A stretch of 64,000 nucleotides of DNA. Origin: Leishmania martiniquensis (taxonomy: Eukaryota; Euglenozoa; Kinetoplastea; Trypanosomatida; Trypanosomatidae). Shown piece by piece: positions 29,598 through 40,500 of the stretch; the first letter of the stretch is position 1; the number at the start of each line of letters is the position of its first letter. Under the pieces are notes generated by a model. The model was not told where the DNA came from, searched no databases, and saw only the letters and a program-made list of their open reading frames with translations. The DNA lies in assembly GCF_017916325.1 (NCBI RefSeq), contig NC_090139.1, positions 1 through 64,000 of the forward strand, given 5' to 3'. The position numbers were made by a program, and so were the translations under genes.

Positions 29598-31094
29598 ATG
29601 AGCTTCTCAGGAATGAATGAGGCGCTGAGGCCCTCAAGCCCTGAGGCGCAGCTAATGGCCACGGAGACGCTGGAGCACCAAGAGTACCAAAATTCGCCTC
29701 ATGAGGATGAGGAGGAACAGTACGAAGCGGCGCCTCGTACTACGTGCAAACCGTCTGCTGTGCCCGCTCAAATGCACGCCGAGGGGTCGGACGAGGAGGC
29801 CGCGGCTACTTCTCCGGTTAGCGCAGAGCTCGAAAGAGAGAAGCACTGCGAGGCTGCAGCAGAAACGCTGATCGGCGGGGCGGCCCCTGCTGAGATCGTG
29901 TGGACCGCGCGCCCTCGCGACGTCAAAAAGGCAAAGAAGACAAAAAAGCCTTCTCGTCGCGCGAAGGAGGCGAAGCCGACAGCACCGCCAAGGGCAAAGC
30001 CCATGTTAAAGGTCAGCATAAGCAATGTGGAGCGTCAGCCTCCTATCCCGGAGGGTGTGAACACACCACGCAGCGTGGCGCTGTGCAAGGAGCAAGGCGT
30101 CAACCCGTGCGAACTGGCTCCGTACGGTAGGGAGCATTTCCAGGGTTTCGGCGTGTCGGACGAGGTAACAGAGCTGCGCTACCAAAGTTACGAGAAGCGC
30201 CGCCGTGCTCGCATGGCACAGCTGGCGCCAGCCTACAAGGAAATGGCTAAAGCTAGCGCAAATCATTCTGTGTCCTTCTCCGCCAAGAAGCGCAAGGCAC
30301 ATGTTGACGAGGAGGCCCCTACACAAACTGCTGCCGTGGAGCAAGAGGCCGGCCAACTTTCGAACCCGATGGACGAAGAAGCAGAGATGCAGCGCCAGTT
30401 CGAAGTGCAGCACCAGCGTCTGCTCGAGCAGGAGCGCCGCAAGACCGTTGCGTCGGGGTACGATAGCAACGGACACCGCCGCAGCCCCCCGCGCGCTGGT
30501 CACAGCTATGGCCCATCGGTGCGCTCTGCCGGGTCTTTCAAGTCACCCGGGCGTTACTCGAGGGGCACGTCTGTGGGCACGAGGCCCACTGTTGGCCAGC
30601 CGTATAGTGCCGCGAAAATCTATAGCGCGAGCATTGTGGAGAACCGACCGCTGACACAAGGTGAGTTGATGATGATCTATGAAATCAACGAGCGCGAAGC
30701 TCGCCGCACTGATACGCAGGAGCGTGCCTTCGTCATTCAGGAGAACAAGCAACTTATGCACGTCGAGCGCGAGCTGATACGGGAGCGTCACGCATCTGTG
30801 CGTGTTCAGAAGAATGCCGAGGACCGGCGGAAGATGCAGGTAGAGATGTACAAGCGCACCCAGTCGCGCCAGAAGGAGGTGGCGGAGCGCCGAAGGCAGC
30901 TAGAAGCGGAGCGCCAAGTACGCCTCAGGAACAGCATTGCTGAGAAAGACGTTCGTGTTCATACAGTGAACCCCTACGCCTCACTCTTGGCACGTCAGAT
31001 GAGCGGCTTCTCTTCGCGGCGCACCTCTAGGAGCGTCCAGTCCCAGGGGGCGAACCCGAGCGCTTCACTGGAGCAAACTGAAGCAGCGGAGTAG
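29598..31094 (+). CDS. conserved-type coiled-coil protein, unknown function
   Basis: This 498-aa hydrophilic protein starts MSFSGMNEALRP just after a short 5' UTR. The N-terminal third is acidic and Ala/Pro-rich, then a Lys-rich patch (KKAKKTKKPSRRAKEAK, about 112-128). The segment RQPPIPEGVNTPRSVALC, followed about 15 residues later by GREHFQGFGVSDEV, looks folded or motif-like and may be the conserved core. A long Arg/Glu/Gln-rich helix (about 355-450, ending RRRQLEAERQVRLRNS) predicts a coiled coil. The composition suits a cytoskeletal or flagellar protein, but I recognise no family and assign no function. Confidence 0.75.
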   Translation: MSFSGMNEALRPSSPEAQLMATETLEHQEYQNSPHEDEEEQYEAAPRTTCKPSAVPAQMHAEGSDEEAAATSPVSAELEREKHCEAAAETLIGGAAPAEIVWTARPRDVKKAKKTKKPSRRAKEAKPTAPPRAKPMLKVSISNVERQPPIPEGVNTPRSVALCKEQGVNPCELAPYGREHFQGFGVSDEVTELRYQSYEKRRRARMAQLAPAYKEMAKASANHSVSFSAKKRKAHVDEEAPTQTAAVEQEAGQLSNPMDEEAEMQRQFEVQHQRLLEQERRKTVASGYDSNGHRRSPPRAGHSYGPSVRSAGSFKSPGRYSRGTSVGTRPTVGQPYSAAKIYSASIVENRPLTQGELMMIYEINEREARRTDTQERAFVIQENKQLMHVERELIRERHASVRVQKNAEDRRKMQVEMYKRTQSRQKEVAERRRQLEAERQVRLRNSIAEKDVRVHTVNPYASLLARQMSGFSSRRTSRSVQSQGANPSASLEQTEAAE

Positions 31095-33136
31095 GAGGTA
31101 GCCACAAGGCTGCCGTACGTTATCATGGGCCCCTGCTTATGGCGTATTGATAAGACGAAAGGAACTGCGCCCCAAAGACACAAATCGTTTCTGTTGTCAT
31201 ACCCAAGCCTTGGGGCGTGTAAAGGGATGGGCCTCCATTGGGCCGCAGAGGTGTGTTCCGTGTATGTGTTGTAGTGTGGGTGCGTATGGGGGGAGGAGAG
31301 GGCGGGGGGGCAGAGCGCACTTGTGTGCGCACACCGCGAGGTCGTGCCCTTGAGCCAGTATACGTTCTATCCCCCATGCGTATCGACCACAGCTGCCATA
31401 TTGATGGATGATGTGTGCACTACACACGTTTCATTCCTTTCGCCTGCTCACCTCCTCCTGTCGCTGCTGGGCCGCTGCTTCCGCCTCCTTCGTGCTCACT
31501 CGCGCTCTGCCACCGCCGAACTATCCGCCCATTTGCACGATCCCTTACAAAAAAAAAACGAAGCGAAAGAAATGCCCCTGTACCCTCTCTGCGTCTCTCA
31601 TGTCATTTTATATATTTATGTGTGTGTGTATGCGTCGTCTCCACCACAACTGTTTCCCTTGTGTTCCTTTTTTCCGGTTTCATGTTCAAAGCGGTTCTGG
31701 GCCTTGTGTATGTGTGTGGGTGTGTGCTTCTGTGCGCCTTCCAATTCCGTGCGCCATCTCGTGCTCAGCTCACGCCTAATGGTGTGGGGAATAGTTGAGC
31801 AATGCAATGGAAAGAGCGTGTGTCGAGCGATAAGACGGGGTCCTCGATGTCGAGGCACCTCCCCTCCCGTGAGGGTGCTGTGTTTTACAGCACCAAATTT
31901 CTTGCAGCTTTGTTGTACTTTCACTTACCCTCTTCGTAGCATTCGCATCCCACACTGGCTTACGTTGAGGACACTGTCACTTTCTTCGTTGCAGCCTAGT
32001 ACTGCAGGAATGTGAAGGTGTGGCTTACTGCAGTCCATGGGGCTGTGGGTGCGAGAGAAAGAGCTTACACACCCGACGGCACATTGAGTGTGAGTATGTG
32101 TACGTATGGCGCCTCTATCCTTTCCTGCCGTATACATCTCTCAAAGAAAGGAGGTGGCGTAGTGCACACCGCACTCACACACATATGTCCCTTATGGCAC
32201 CGCCTGTTCTCGCTGTAGACTTCCTCTCTTCTACCAGCATTTGTTTTGCCCTGCGCTCGAGAAGAACGTCTGTTCAAAGCTCAATCGTGAGGGTAAGCTT
32301 TTTCAGCAGCGAAGGCACGTCATCGATGTCATGAAGCGCGATATGGTGGAAACGGTTTCCTGTGGAAGCTGTTCTGCATGCACCCGTGCTGCTGGAGGCC
32401 AGAGGATGAGAAGTTGGAGTGGTAAGGCGGCGCGATCAGCGGTTTTACTTTTTTTTGCTTTCCCGACCTCTGTACTGCCCTTTTCCCCCTTTCGTTTTTT
32501 TTTTGGGTTTTGCAGCTCGTACCCTCAGCGTACGCACGACCTCTTGACGCAGCTGCATTTTCGCTTTTATCTTTGTGTGAAGAGGTAAACGAACGCGAGA
32601 GACACGTCTCGAAGTAAAACAGCAAGGCAATATGTATGTGTGTGCTTGCCCTGACGCCGGTGACATGGGGTGTTCACTCGTGGCGTTTTTTGGGGGAGCA
32701 TATGGCATGTAAAAAAAAAATGGACTGCCTCATGCACAATACTCTGCTTTGCCATGCTGTGGCACCCCCCTTCCTCCTTCCCCTCCCTTCGGATCATGTG
32801 AAAAAATTTGCGCCGGAGGTGCTCGCGGAACACTTTTGCTGTTATCGCATCCTCCTCTGTTCTCTACCCCGCATCTTTTCGATGCGTGCTGGTGTGTCTA
32901 TACCTGCGTATCCGCACGCGCATGCGGCCGCCCCTGCTTACTGTCGCTATTCCGCCGCCTTTACGCCTTGACTGCTTTACAGTGGCCTGATCATCATCAC
33001 AAAGGTAGAATTTCCCTGCGCAAACTCCGCTCTTCACCATCGCTCAACGAGAACAACCAACAAGGTCGTCTGCGTGCCCCTCCGCCACTCCCTGGTGCTT
33101 CACTGGTGATTTTGCGGGATACGGTGCTGGTGCGGC
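31095..33136. other. long intergenic region
   Basis: No gene is recognised in these 2 kb. Several T/C-rich and GT-rich tracts occur (for example (TG)n at about 31619-31630). Short frames across the region are low-complexity and not supported. Confidence 0.5.
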
Positions 33137-33919
33137 ATGCAGCCTACTCAAATTCCTTCAGTGGCACCGCCCTCGGTGCCAACTGCAGTGGCTAAGAAAA
33201 CTCCGATTGTTATGCCTGCGCTAAAGCTCAAGATGTCGCCCAGCGTTCGAGCAACCCTGGCTGCCGCTGGTGTACTTGCTCAGCGCCCTCAGCCGATCGA
33301 GGCAGCTGAAGAGGACGCGCTGCTTAAGGTGAAGCCGATGAAGGCAATGGTGCCGCCCGTCCACATGGCTGTTACGCCGCCGCCGAAGGTGCGCCGCGTC
33401 GAGCGCAGCCCCAGCTCGTCGTCCTCGTCTTCCGGCACCTCGACCTCGTCGCCCGACAGTGACTCTAGCAGTGACGACAGCTCGAATTCGGACTCATGCT
33501 CCAGCTCCTCTGAAGATCGCTCCCCGTTGTCGGCAGAGTCGGAGGTGTCTCAGAGGGAGGCAACGCTCTTCGACATTGCTCAGTCTCAAGGCCTCGTGAA
33601 CAAGGAGGCTCTGATGCAGGAGGAGGAAGAAGTTCCCACTTCGGCACCGCCGCGCCCTCCGGTGGTGCGATCCTTCCCCAGCGACATCGACAAGGCTCTG
33701 GCTCGTTACCGCGAGCGACTCAATCACGAGGAGAACATGATCCGCATCAAGGACGACAACAAGGCTGTGTCACTGGGCACCAGTAAGATCAACTACATCG
33801 ACCCCCGCATCGTCTGCTCGTGGGCGAAGGCGCAGGACGTGCCAATAAACAAAATCTTCTCCGCCACCATACTGAAGAAGTTTCCTTGGGCCCTGAATGC
33901 CGAGAACTTTGATTTTTGA
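33137..33919 (+). CDS. TOP1S: DNA topoisomerase IB small (catalytic) subunit
   Basis: This 260-aa protein carries the active-site tyrosine of topoisomerase IB, which relaxes DNA supercoils in the nucleus and kinetoplast. In kinetoplastids the enzyme is split: a large subunit encoded elsewhere supplies the core and catalytic Arg/Lys/His residues, and this subunit supplies the SKINY motif. Here [18 protein letters not shown] places the nucleophile at Tyr220, close to Tyr222 described for the L. donovani protein. The C-terminal end ([17 protein letters not shown]) matches the topoisomerase I C-terminal domain. The N-terminal half is disordered, with a Ser/Asp-rich tract (about 92-131) typical of this subunit. 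Start [11 protein letters not shown] fits the family length. Confidence 0.96.
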   Translation: MQPTQIPSVAPPSVPTAVAKKTPIVMPALKLKMSPSVRATLAAAGVLAQRPQPIEAAEEDALLKVKPMKAMVPPVHMAVTPPPKVRRVERSPSSSSSSSGTSTSSPDSDSSSDDSSNSDSCSSSSEDRSPLSAESEVSQREATLFDIAQSQGLVNKEALMQEEEEVPTSAPPRPPVVRSFPSDIDKALARYRERLNHEENMIRIKDDNKAVSLGTSKINYIDPRIVCSWAKAQDVPINKIFSATILKKFPWALNAENFDF

Positions 33920-34859
33920 GTGGGGTGAGCGCGACCGGATGCCCTTGAAGCAATGCTCTCTCGGCGGCAGTGGCGTACGCGTGCCTTTAAACTACATGCT
34001 GCCTTCCCGCTTTTTTTTTCTTGTGTTCCCCCCGCTTCGCACTTTACCCCCTCCCTCCGCTGTAAGACCGGGTATGTGGCATGCAGCAAGCAGGGGATCG
34101 GAAACGTGAAGCGTGAAGAAGAGCCGTGTAGAGGAACGTGGAGTGGAGTTGTTGTCGTCCTTCGCGGAGCTGCGCCAGAAAGCTTGTGCGTAGAAGGGCG
34201 ACGGTGCGGCGAGCGGAGAAGGGCCTCCTGTCCCCCTTGCTGGAGGTGAAGGCAGAGGATGGGAGGAGGGGCATGAGACAGCGCACGATGCGTCGTGCTG
34301 CGGGGGGGTATGATTTTGCCGGAGCGTGCTCAATACGCCTCCGCTGAACATCACTTTCCCTCTGACAAAGGCAGTGGCAGTGGAGTCCACGTCTCGGAGA
34401 GGGGGAGACGGAAAGGCGCGGATGACAATCGCGAGTGTGCCGCAGCACTGTGAAAATGGTGTGGGAGTCGCACATTCGCGAAACTCGCAAAAGGCAGCCG
34501 GTGGCCTTACAAAGAAAAACGGGCGCCAATGAGCAGTAAAAAAGTGCGCTGCTGCCCTTTCATCGGAACTCGTTCGGCGGTCCACCGACTGTTGGCAACT
34601 CCTCTGTGTGATTGTCGCGTGTCAGTGTGAGTGTGTATGTGTGTGTAAGGAAGGGGGACAAGGGAAGGAAGTGCCCTCTTCAAAACGTCTGACAGGCCAT
34701 GCGTTGCGCGCGCCTCTCTCCTCGGCTCGTGCCGCCTCTCTAAGGCTCTTCCGTCATTTCACCATCTTCTCCACTCGACAAGCCCACTATAAGGGAAAAA
34801 AAAACGAAGCCAACCCAGAAACCCTCGAGGTGTAAGACGTGGAGGTGATCGGGGTCTCG
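33920..34859. other. intergenic region
   Basis: No gene is seen. Plus-strand T/C tract at about 34000-34060 and 34740-34780 with AG nearby could serve processing for the methyltransferase gene. Confidence 0.5.
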
Positions 34860-35594
34860 ATGGAGCCAGCTACAAACGCGGAGTACAGCTCCCAGGGGTA
34901 CTGGGACCGACGCTACACGGAGGAGGAGCACTATGATTGGTTTCCCTCTGTGTACCCCGCTTGTGTCGCGGCATCCTTTGATGCCGTCGAGGGTGCCTAT
35001 CGTGCGCGGCTCAATACCAAGATATTCGACGGCACGCTCAAGGTTTTACATCTTGGCACTGGTAGCTCTGCCCTTTGCGCCGACATTCGCGCAGCTTACG
35101 AGGCGAAATATCCGGCTGAAGACTTGAGACCCTACCAGCTCGTGCAGGTGGCGACTGACTACTCTGCTGTGGCTATCGATCGCATGAAAACAAAGTACGG
35201 CCCGCCTCATCCTCTGGCCGACGTACACTGGGTGGTTGCCGACGTCCGCGATCTCAGCCGCGTGCGTGAGCAGTTCGGCCCTTTCTTCGACGTGGTGATA
35301 GACAAGGGCACCATGGACGCCCTGCAGGCAGACAAAGCGAAGAATAATATGGAAGACGACATTGAGCGGATGCTTTGCGAAGTGAGTAAATGTGTCGAGG
35401 GTGGTGTTGGTGCGCGAGTATATCGCGTGTTTGTGCAGTTCACGTGGGAAATTCCTTACCTGCGCCTCAGCTACACCGCAAAGAGTTCCACGCACACCTT
35501 CGCCTGGGGAGCCAATGCAACCAATCGCCTTCTCGGGGACAGTGACATGTACAGGGTGTACACATATGAGGTGTCACCGCCCTCATCCGTATAG
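34860..35594 (+). CDS. eEF1A lysine methyltransferase-like (METTL13/EEF1AKMT4 family)
   Basis: This 244-aa class I SAM-dependent methyltransferase starts at ATG 34860 (MEPATNAEYSS); the frame is open a few codons further up but only from GTG. The N-terminus GYWDRRYTEEEHYDWF (13-28) is diagnostic of the METTL13/EEF1AKMT4 group. SAM-binding motif I is VLHLGTGSSAL (62-72), the acidic residue after strand 2 is in VATDYSAVAI (Asp100), then ADVRDL (128-132), and the post-I/motif IV signature is VVIDKGTMDAL (145-155). Family members methylate lysines of translation elongation factor 1A. The substrate here is inferred from family membership. Confidence 0.85.
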   Translation: MEPATNAEYSSQGYWDRRYTEEEHYDWFPSVYPACVAASFDAVEGAYRARLNTKIFDGTLKVLHLGTGSSALCADIRAAYEAKYPAEDLRPYQLVQVATDYSAVAIDRMKTKYGPPHPLADVHWVVADVRDLSRVREQFGPFFDVVIDKGTMDALQADKAKNNMEDDIERMLCEVSKCVEGGVGARVYRVFVQFTWEIPYLRLSYTAKSSTHTFAWGANATNRLLGDSDMYRVYTYEVSPPSSV

Positions 35595-36179
35595 GCTCAC
35601 ATGAGGACGAAGAGAAGCGCTGTATACCCTCCCCCACCCTTACCCTGTTGATTACATGCTACTGGTAAGCTCATGTTGCTGTCCTCGATGCACCCCTCGA
35701 ATCAGAGGTATTATAAAGGGGCAGAGACACCGCACGCCTGCAAGTCGGTCCCTAACGGGGGTGGGCGGGTTCGAAGTGGGAGAAGGCTGAAGGCGCTCTC
35801 AGTGTTGCTCGCTCTGCACATCATGAGTCGTAACTGCAAAGGCACACTTGTCCTTGAGAAGAGCACAGCGATAAAGGGGGAAATGGGTATGCAATGAGGA
35901 AGCATCACTCTTCTTGTCTTCGAGTCTTCTTCTTGAGCGCAAGAGCGCTCTGCGCGCTTGGCATTGTCAAAGTTTCGAGGGAAAAGTTCACGAAAGCTTT
36001 CTCCTTTCCCTATTTTTCGCGCTCTGCCCTGCTGTCACAATTACCATCGCGGTGCCTTACTCACCCCCTCCCCCGGCCATCTGCGTCTGTGCGTCTGTGT
36101 GTGTGTCTTCGCCAACATCCCCCCTCCATTTGTCATCTCACATGGCCGCCCCCCTCCCCAAACACTCTTATCACAGGTG
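35595..36179. other. intergenic region
   Basis: No gene is seen. The last 120 bases are strongly pyrimidine-rich and end CACAG (36172-36176), only a few bases from the next ATG. Confidence 0.5.
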
Positions 36180-36647
36180 ATGCGGCGCTGTCTGACCCCA
36201 GTGGGTGGGTGGCTGATGGCGCGGAGGAGTGCGACGACGGTGTCGGGTGCCGCTGGCTACCTCGGCCATCGCCCACCTTTGACGATGACCGGCAAGGCAG
36301 CGTCAGCGATGTCGACCACCGCAGCCGCTGCACCGACTTCTGAGGACTATCGCGCCCTGCTGCTGGACCTTTTGTTGTACCGCCGCGAAACTTTGTCCCC
36401 AGTCGTGGAAGCTCTTCGCCGCGAGAGAGACGAAGTGGAAAAGAAGATGCAGCAGCTCGACACGCATGTGCGCGAGCTCGCCTCCATTCGCGATGAACTC
36501 CGACAAGTAGCGGAAGAGATGCGGGGCGCAGAGCACTCGCGTTTACACAACTTGGTCACGGAACGCAGCAAATATTCGGTGGTGAATAGCACCAAGGCGG
36601 CACAAGTCGCGGCAGCGAGTGGAGAGGACGAGGAGATTGTGCTTTAG
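36180..36647 (+). CDS. short coiled-coil protein with mitochondrial-type N-terminus
   Basis: This 155-aa protein starts MRRCLTPVGGWLMARRSATTV, an Arg-rich, Asp/Glu-free leader that looks like a mitochondrial import signal. Residues about 55-130 are helical with a coiled-coil pattern (LRRERDEVEKKMQQLDTHV, then IRDELRQVAEEM). The C-terminus is acidic (SGEDEEIVL). The ATG at 36180 is only three bases after a potential splice acceptor AG at 36175-36176, so either an upstream acceptor is used or translation starts at a later Met (residue 13 or 40). No family is recognised. Confidence 0.6.
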   Translation: MRRCLTPVGGWLMARRSATTVSGAAGYLGHRPPLTMTGKAASAMSTTAAAAPTSEDYRALLLDLLLYRRETLSPVVEALRRERDEVEKKMQQLDTHVRELASIRDELRQVAEEMRGAEHSRLHNLVTERSKYSVVNSTKAAQVAAASGEDEEIVL

Positions 36648-37567
36648 TGGCAGTGGATCAGCCGCGTATATAAATATACATACCTTCAAAGAGAACACCT
36701 CAGCCACACTGTGCCGGCACTTGTGCACTTGTGGGACGCGAGGGGCAGTCCCGACAGGGACATTCGCCCTTTTTTCCCCTCTGAAGGTCCTCTTCTCGCT
36801 TTGCTGCAAAGAAAAGATTCCGTGCGCGTGCGAGTGAGAGGAGGAGAGGTGGAAACACGGCTGCAGGTCTCGCTTGCACGAGCTGCGGTATGCGATCACA
36901 AAGGCCAATTCGTTCCCCACGCTCGTGTCAGACTCGCGGCGGACTCTTTCGATCCTCCTCCTCCCCTCCCCTGCTCTCTTCGCATTACCTTATGATCAAC
37001 TCCGAAACTTCCCCGAAACATTCTCGGAAGCCTCCTCCATCACACCTCCGTCCACATCCCCACCGCCACTCAGAGAAGAAGTCTGGCTGTGTGGGCGTAA
37101 GTGTGTGTGTGTATGTGTGTGCTTATATGGTAGTGAGAGGGAGGAGGGCTTGGACTTAAGCCGACGCCCGCCTTCTCACGCTTCTCTATGCCAATGCGTG
37201 TGTGCGTGCCTCTCTTCCAGCGCATCCATTATAGCTGACAGCAGCCGGGTGCTGCGGTAGGCGGACGACTGCGTGGCAGATACAACGCGTCTCTCGCTGC
37301 TCTCTCAGCTAAGTCCATAATACCCATAAATACATTCATACCCGTCGAGGGAGCACATCGAAGCTGCGCAGTACCACAGCCGTCTGGCAGAAGGAACGCG
37401 TCTGGTGTTCGGGTCGATGCAGCTGTACGCGCCAAGAAAAAAACAAGCAGACTGAAACGCACACATAAAGGCGACATTGAGAACCATCGCTGGCACACGC
37501 GCACAGAGTGCCATCCACTCCGACGCGAAAGCGGTCCCTCCCCCTCTTCCCCCCCTCCCCTACTTTG
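36648..37567. other. intergenic region
   Basis: No gene is seen. A (GT)n-like stretch at about 37098-37120 and T/C tracts at 36945-36985 and 37532-37566 are present. Confidence 0.5.
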
Positions 37568-40500
37568 ATGGCTCCCACAGTGCAGATGACGAGCCCTAAG
37601 CATGCCATTACGTGCTCAATAAAGCGACGCGTGGCTCCGCTGTACTGTTTCCGGCGAGCTGGTCCCATTGGCGCAACGGTGCTTAGCGACTTTCCTCTGC
37701 AGATCCACAGGTACGCCACCAGCTCGCCTCTAGCAGCTTCCGCCGGTGGTGCGTCTCTGCACTTTTCTTCCGCCAGAATATTCACTGGCGCCGCTGCCTC
37801 GACGTCATCGCCAGTGTTTGGCGCGTCGCCCGCAGCGCCATCTCCAGCTGAGGTGCATCAAGTCATCTCTCGCGCTGCGCAGCGAGGCCAATGGGAGCAC
37901 GCCGTGCGTCTTCTCCATGGCGCCCTGCACTGTAACTGTGTGCCTCTCGCACAAACGTACCAGCTGGTGCTACTGGCTGCGCTGCGCAGCGGGGGGTGGG
38001 AAGCCAGCGTGCAGCTTACGAAGCAAGTGGCTACCAGCACTCTCTCGGCAACTGCTCTCTACCACACTGCAGCGGACCTGCTGCTCGCCAAGTCTGAATT
38101 CGACGCGAAGCGCTCGAGCGAATCCCTCAATCGGCTCGTTCTCGAGGAGCTCGTGCCACTCATGCTGGCCGACGCTACACAGCACGTGGTGTGGCATCCA
38201 CGGCACCGCGAGGCAGCACTGCAGGCCCTTGAGAGGGCCGAGGAACCAAAGATAATGTCCGCCTTATTTCATCGATGGGCAGCGTCTACTGCGCTTTGTG
38301 GAGGTCTTGCACGACTGCGGTGCAGTGAGAGGGAGGCCACTCTGCTCATGGCGGCGTTCGGCGTCACTGGCGACTGGCACTCTGCAGAGAGACTGCGCAC
38401 AAGCCTTTCCCACGTCTCTGCTCCGCTTCTCGTCAGCTACGTGCACGTATTCACCATGGCAATTCAGCATGCTGGAACGCCAAGCCTAGCGGAGCCACAG
38501 CAGCTTATTCCGTGGGAGATGGCGTTAGACGCTGCTGCTGCGGGTAAGCAAGATGCGCCACTGAGTGCAGCCGTGGCAGATCTGTTGCGTATAGCACGCC
38601 AGGCAGCAGCCCCCACCGACGCAGTTCGGTGGTGGTGGGCGGCTAACACCTCCATGCACGCGAAGCTGACAGAGCTGCGCAGGCGTGTTGCGACCTCCGC
38701 ACGTGAGGCGGTGCAGTTTTTAGCGGAGTGTCATGTGACGTCAGCGGAGGCGAAGAACTTGCTAGATGCCGTGCGCGTGTCGGGAGTGCTGAGCTCAGAG
38801 GCGGCAGAGGCATCCCCTTCCTATGTGGGATGGGTGAACGTCGTGTTGGTTCTGTGCCGATACTGCCCCCACGCGTTGGTGTCGGCCGGCGGATGCGCCG
38901 ACGGGCTGGGGCAGCTACTGCCTCATCCTCACCTGAAAGCCCGACAAGAGTGGGACAGCGGAGCACCGCATAGCCTCGCTTTGTGGCAACACGTAACGCA
39001 GAGTGTCACGGGCGGAGATGTGGTAGACTCGACCAGTGTAGCGCGGCACGTCGTCTATACGTCACTGGTGCTGCATTATGTACGCCATGCTGCCCTGCAG
39101 CCAGCGCAGCTGTCAAGGGCCGAGAGCTCACTGTGCTCCACATTGGCGCGACAGTTGTATGAAAGCGGCTGTCATCTGGTACGCGGAGCTCTTCTCACTA
39201 GTTCTGTAGACACGCCCAGTGCACTCTCCATCTTGCTCCGCACTGTTAGCGCCCACATCAACGTACCGGCGGCAGAGCAATGCATCAGGCTGATGCTGCG
39301 TGACGAGACCACCAGCCTTGGTGAGCTTGTGGACCTGCTGTTGCTCAGCTTTCTGGAGCCTCTGAGCACAATGGGGACACAAGAGGACGTGTTCGAAGCA
39401 GTGTGCGCTGCTGGCGAGGCTGCTCTCCTCCGCTTTCCACTTTCCTACTCCTCCGCCCAGCTTGTGTGCCTCATTGTGTGGTACACCTGTCACCAGCTGC
39501 AACGTGGCGTTCCTCTGGCTGAACTGCGGCCTGCGCTCCACCGTATGGCTTCGCTTATTCAGCGCCTTCCGCGCTATGCGGACGCGTTGACGCTTTTGAG
39601 TGCTCAGCTGCAGTGGTGCTGGGGTGCTTCAGTGGAGGCGCTGCGGGCGCAGGTCGTGCCCATCTTGCTGCGGCGTGAGGAGTGGAATGCCCTTGCTCGG
39701 GTGCTCGGGCGTTGCCCCCTACCATTGTCGACGCAGGAGCAGCACATCTTGGCGCGCTCCAAGAGCGGTGCCAAAGTGACATCACTGCAGAACCTTGTTA
39801 CGGCACAACGCACGGAAGCCGCGTGGGTGTACTGGCGGGATGAGCTATGCGGTGTTATTCAGGAATGGCCACTCCCCACGTCCCTGCACGACAGCCTCGT
39901 CTCTCTCCTCTTGGCACAGGGACTCGTGAAGGAGGCGCACGCGGTGTTGGCTGGCAGTGGTGTGTCAAAGGTCTGTTTGGCTCGCACATGGCCTCACATC
40001 GGACTGCGCGTCTACGACTATGCGCGACGGTGGCAGCGGCACGAGCAGGGGATACAGCTGGCGGAGCTATGGGGCGTGGCCGCACTAGAGGAGGGGGAAG
40101 CAGGCTGCGATGGCATTGAACTCCGGAGACGCGAAGCAACGGTGGCTCTTGCTCTCTACGCCGGCTTGGCTCTGATGCACACCCAGCGAGCACCGGACGC
40201 AGCTCAAGTGGTCTTGGCGGCAGTCGATTGTGTGCTTCGATACGACAAAGCGCATCACCACTGCACCACACCACTCCCACTTGATTCCGCAACGCTGCAG
40301 CGGACAGATGCCCAGCTCGCGGCATGCCTTCCCGACTACGTGCAGTGCGCCGCACCGCGCCTCATCTGTGCTGCACTCGACTGCGGCAGCGAGTCATCGC
40401 GTCTGCCTGCAACGGGCACAAGTCACTCAGGCGTTGGCAACAATGCTGCGTCAGAGTTGCTGCGCGCTGTCGGGTATCTGCTCCCCCTCACCTCGAATAG

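Noticed and set aside
35760..35775. GGTTCGAAGT resembling a tRNA T-loop / B-box
   Set aside because: No matching acceptor stem, D-arm or A-box could be built around it.
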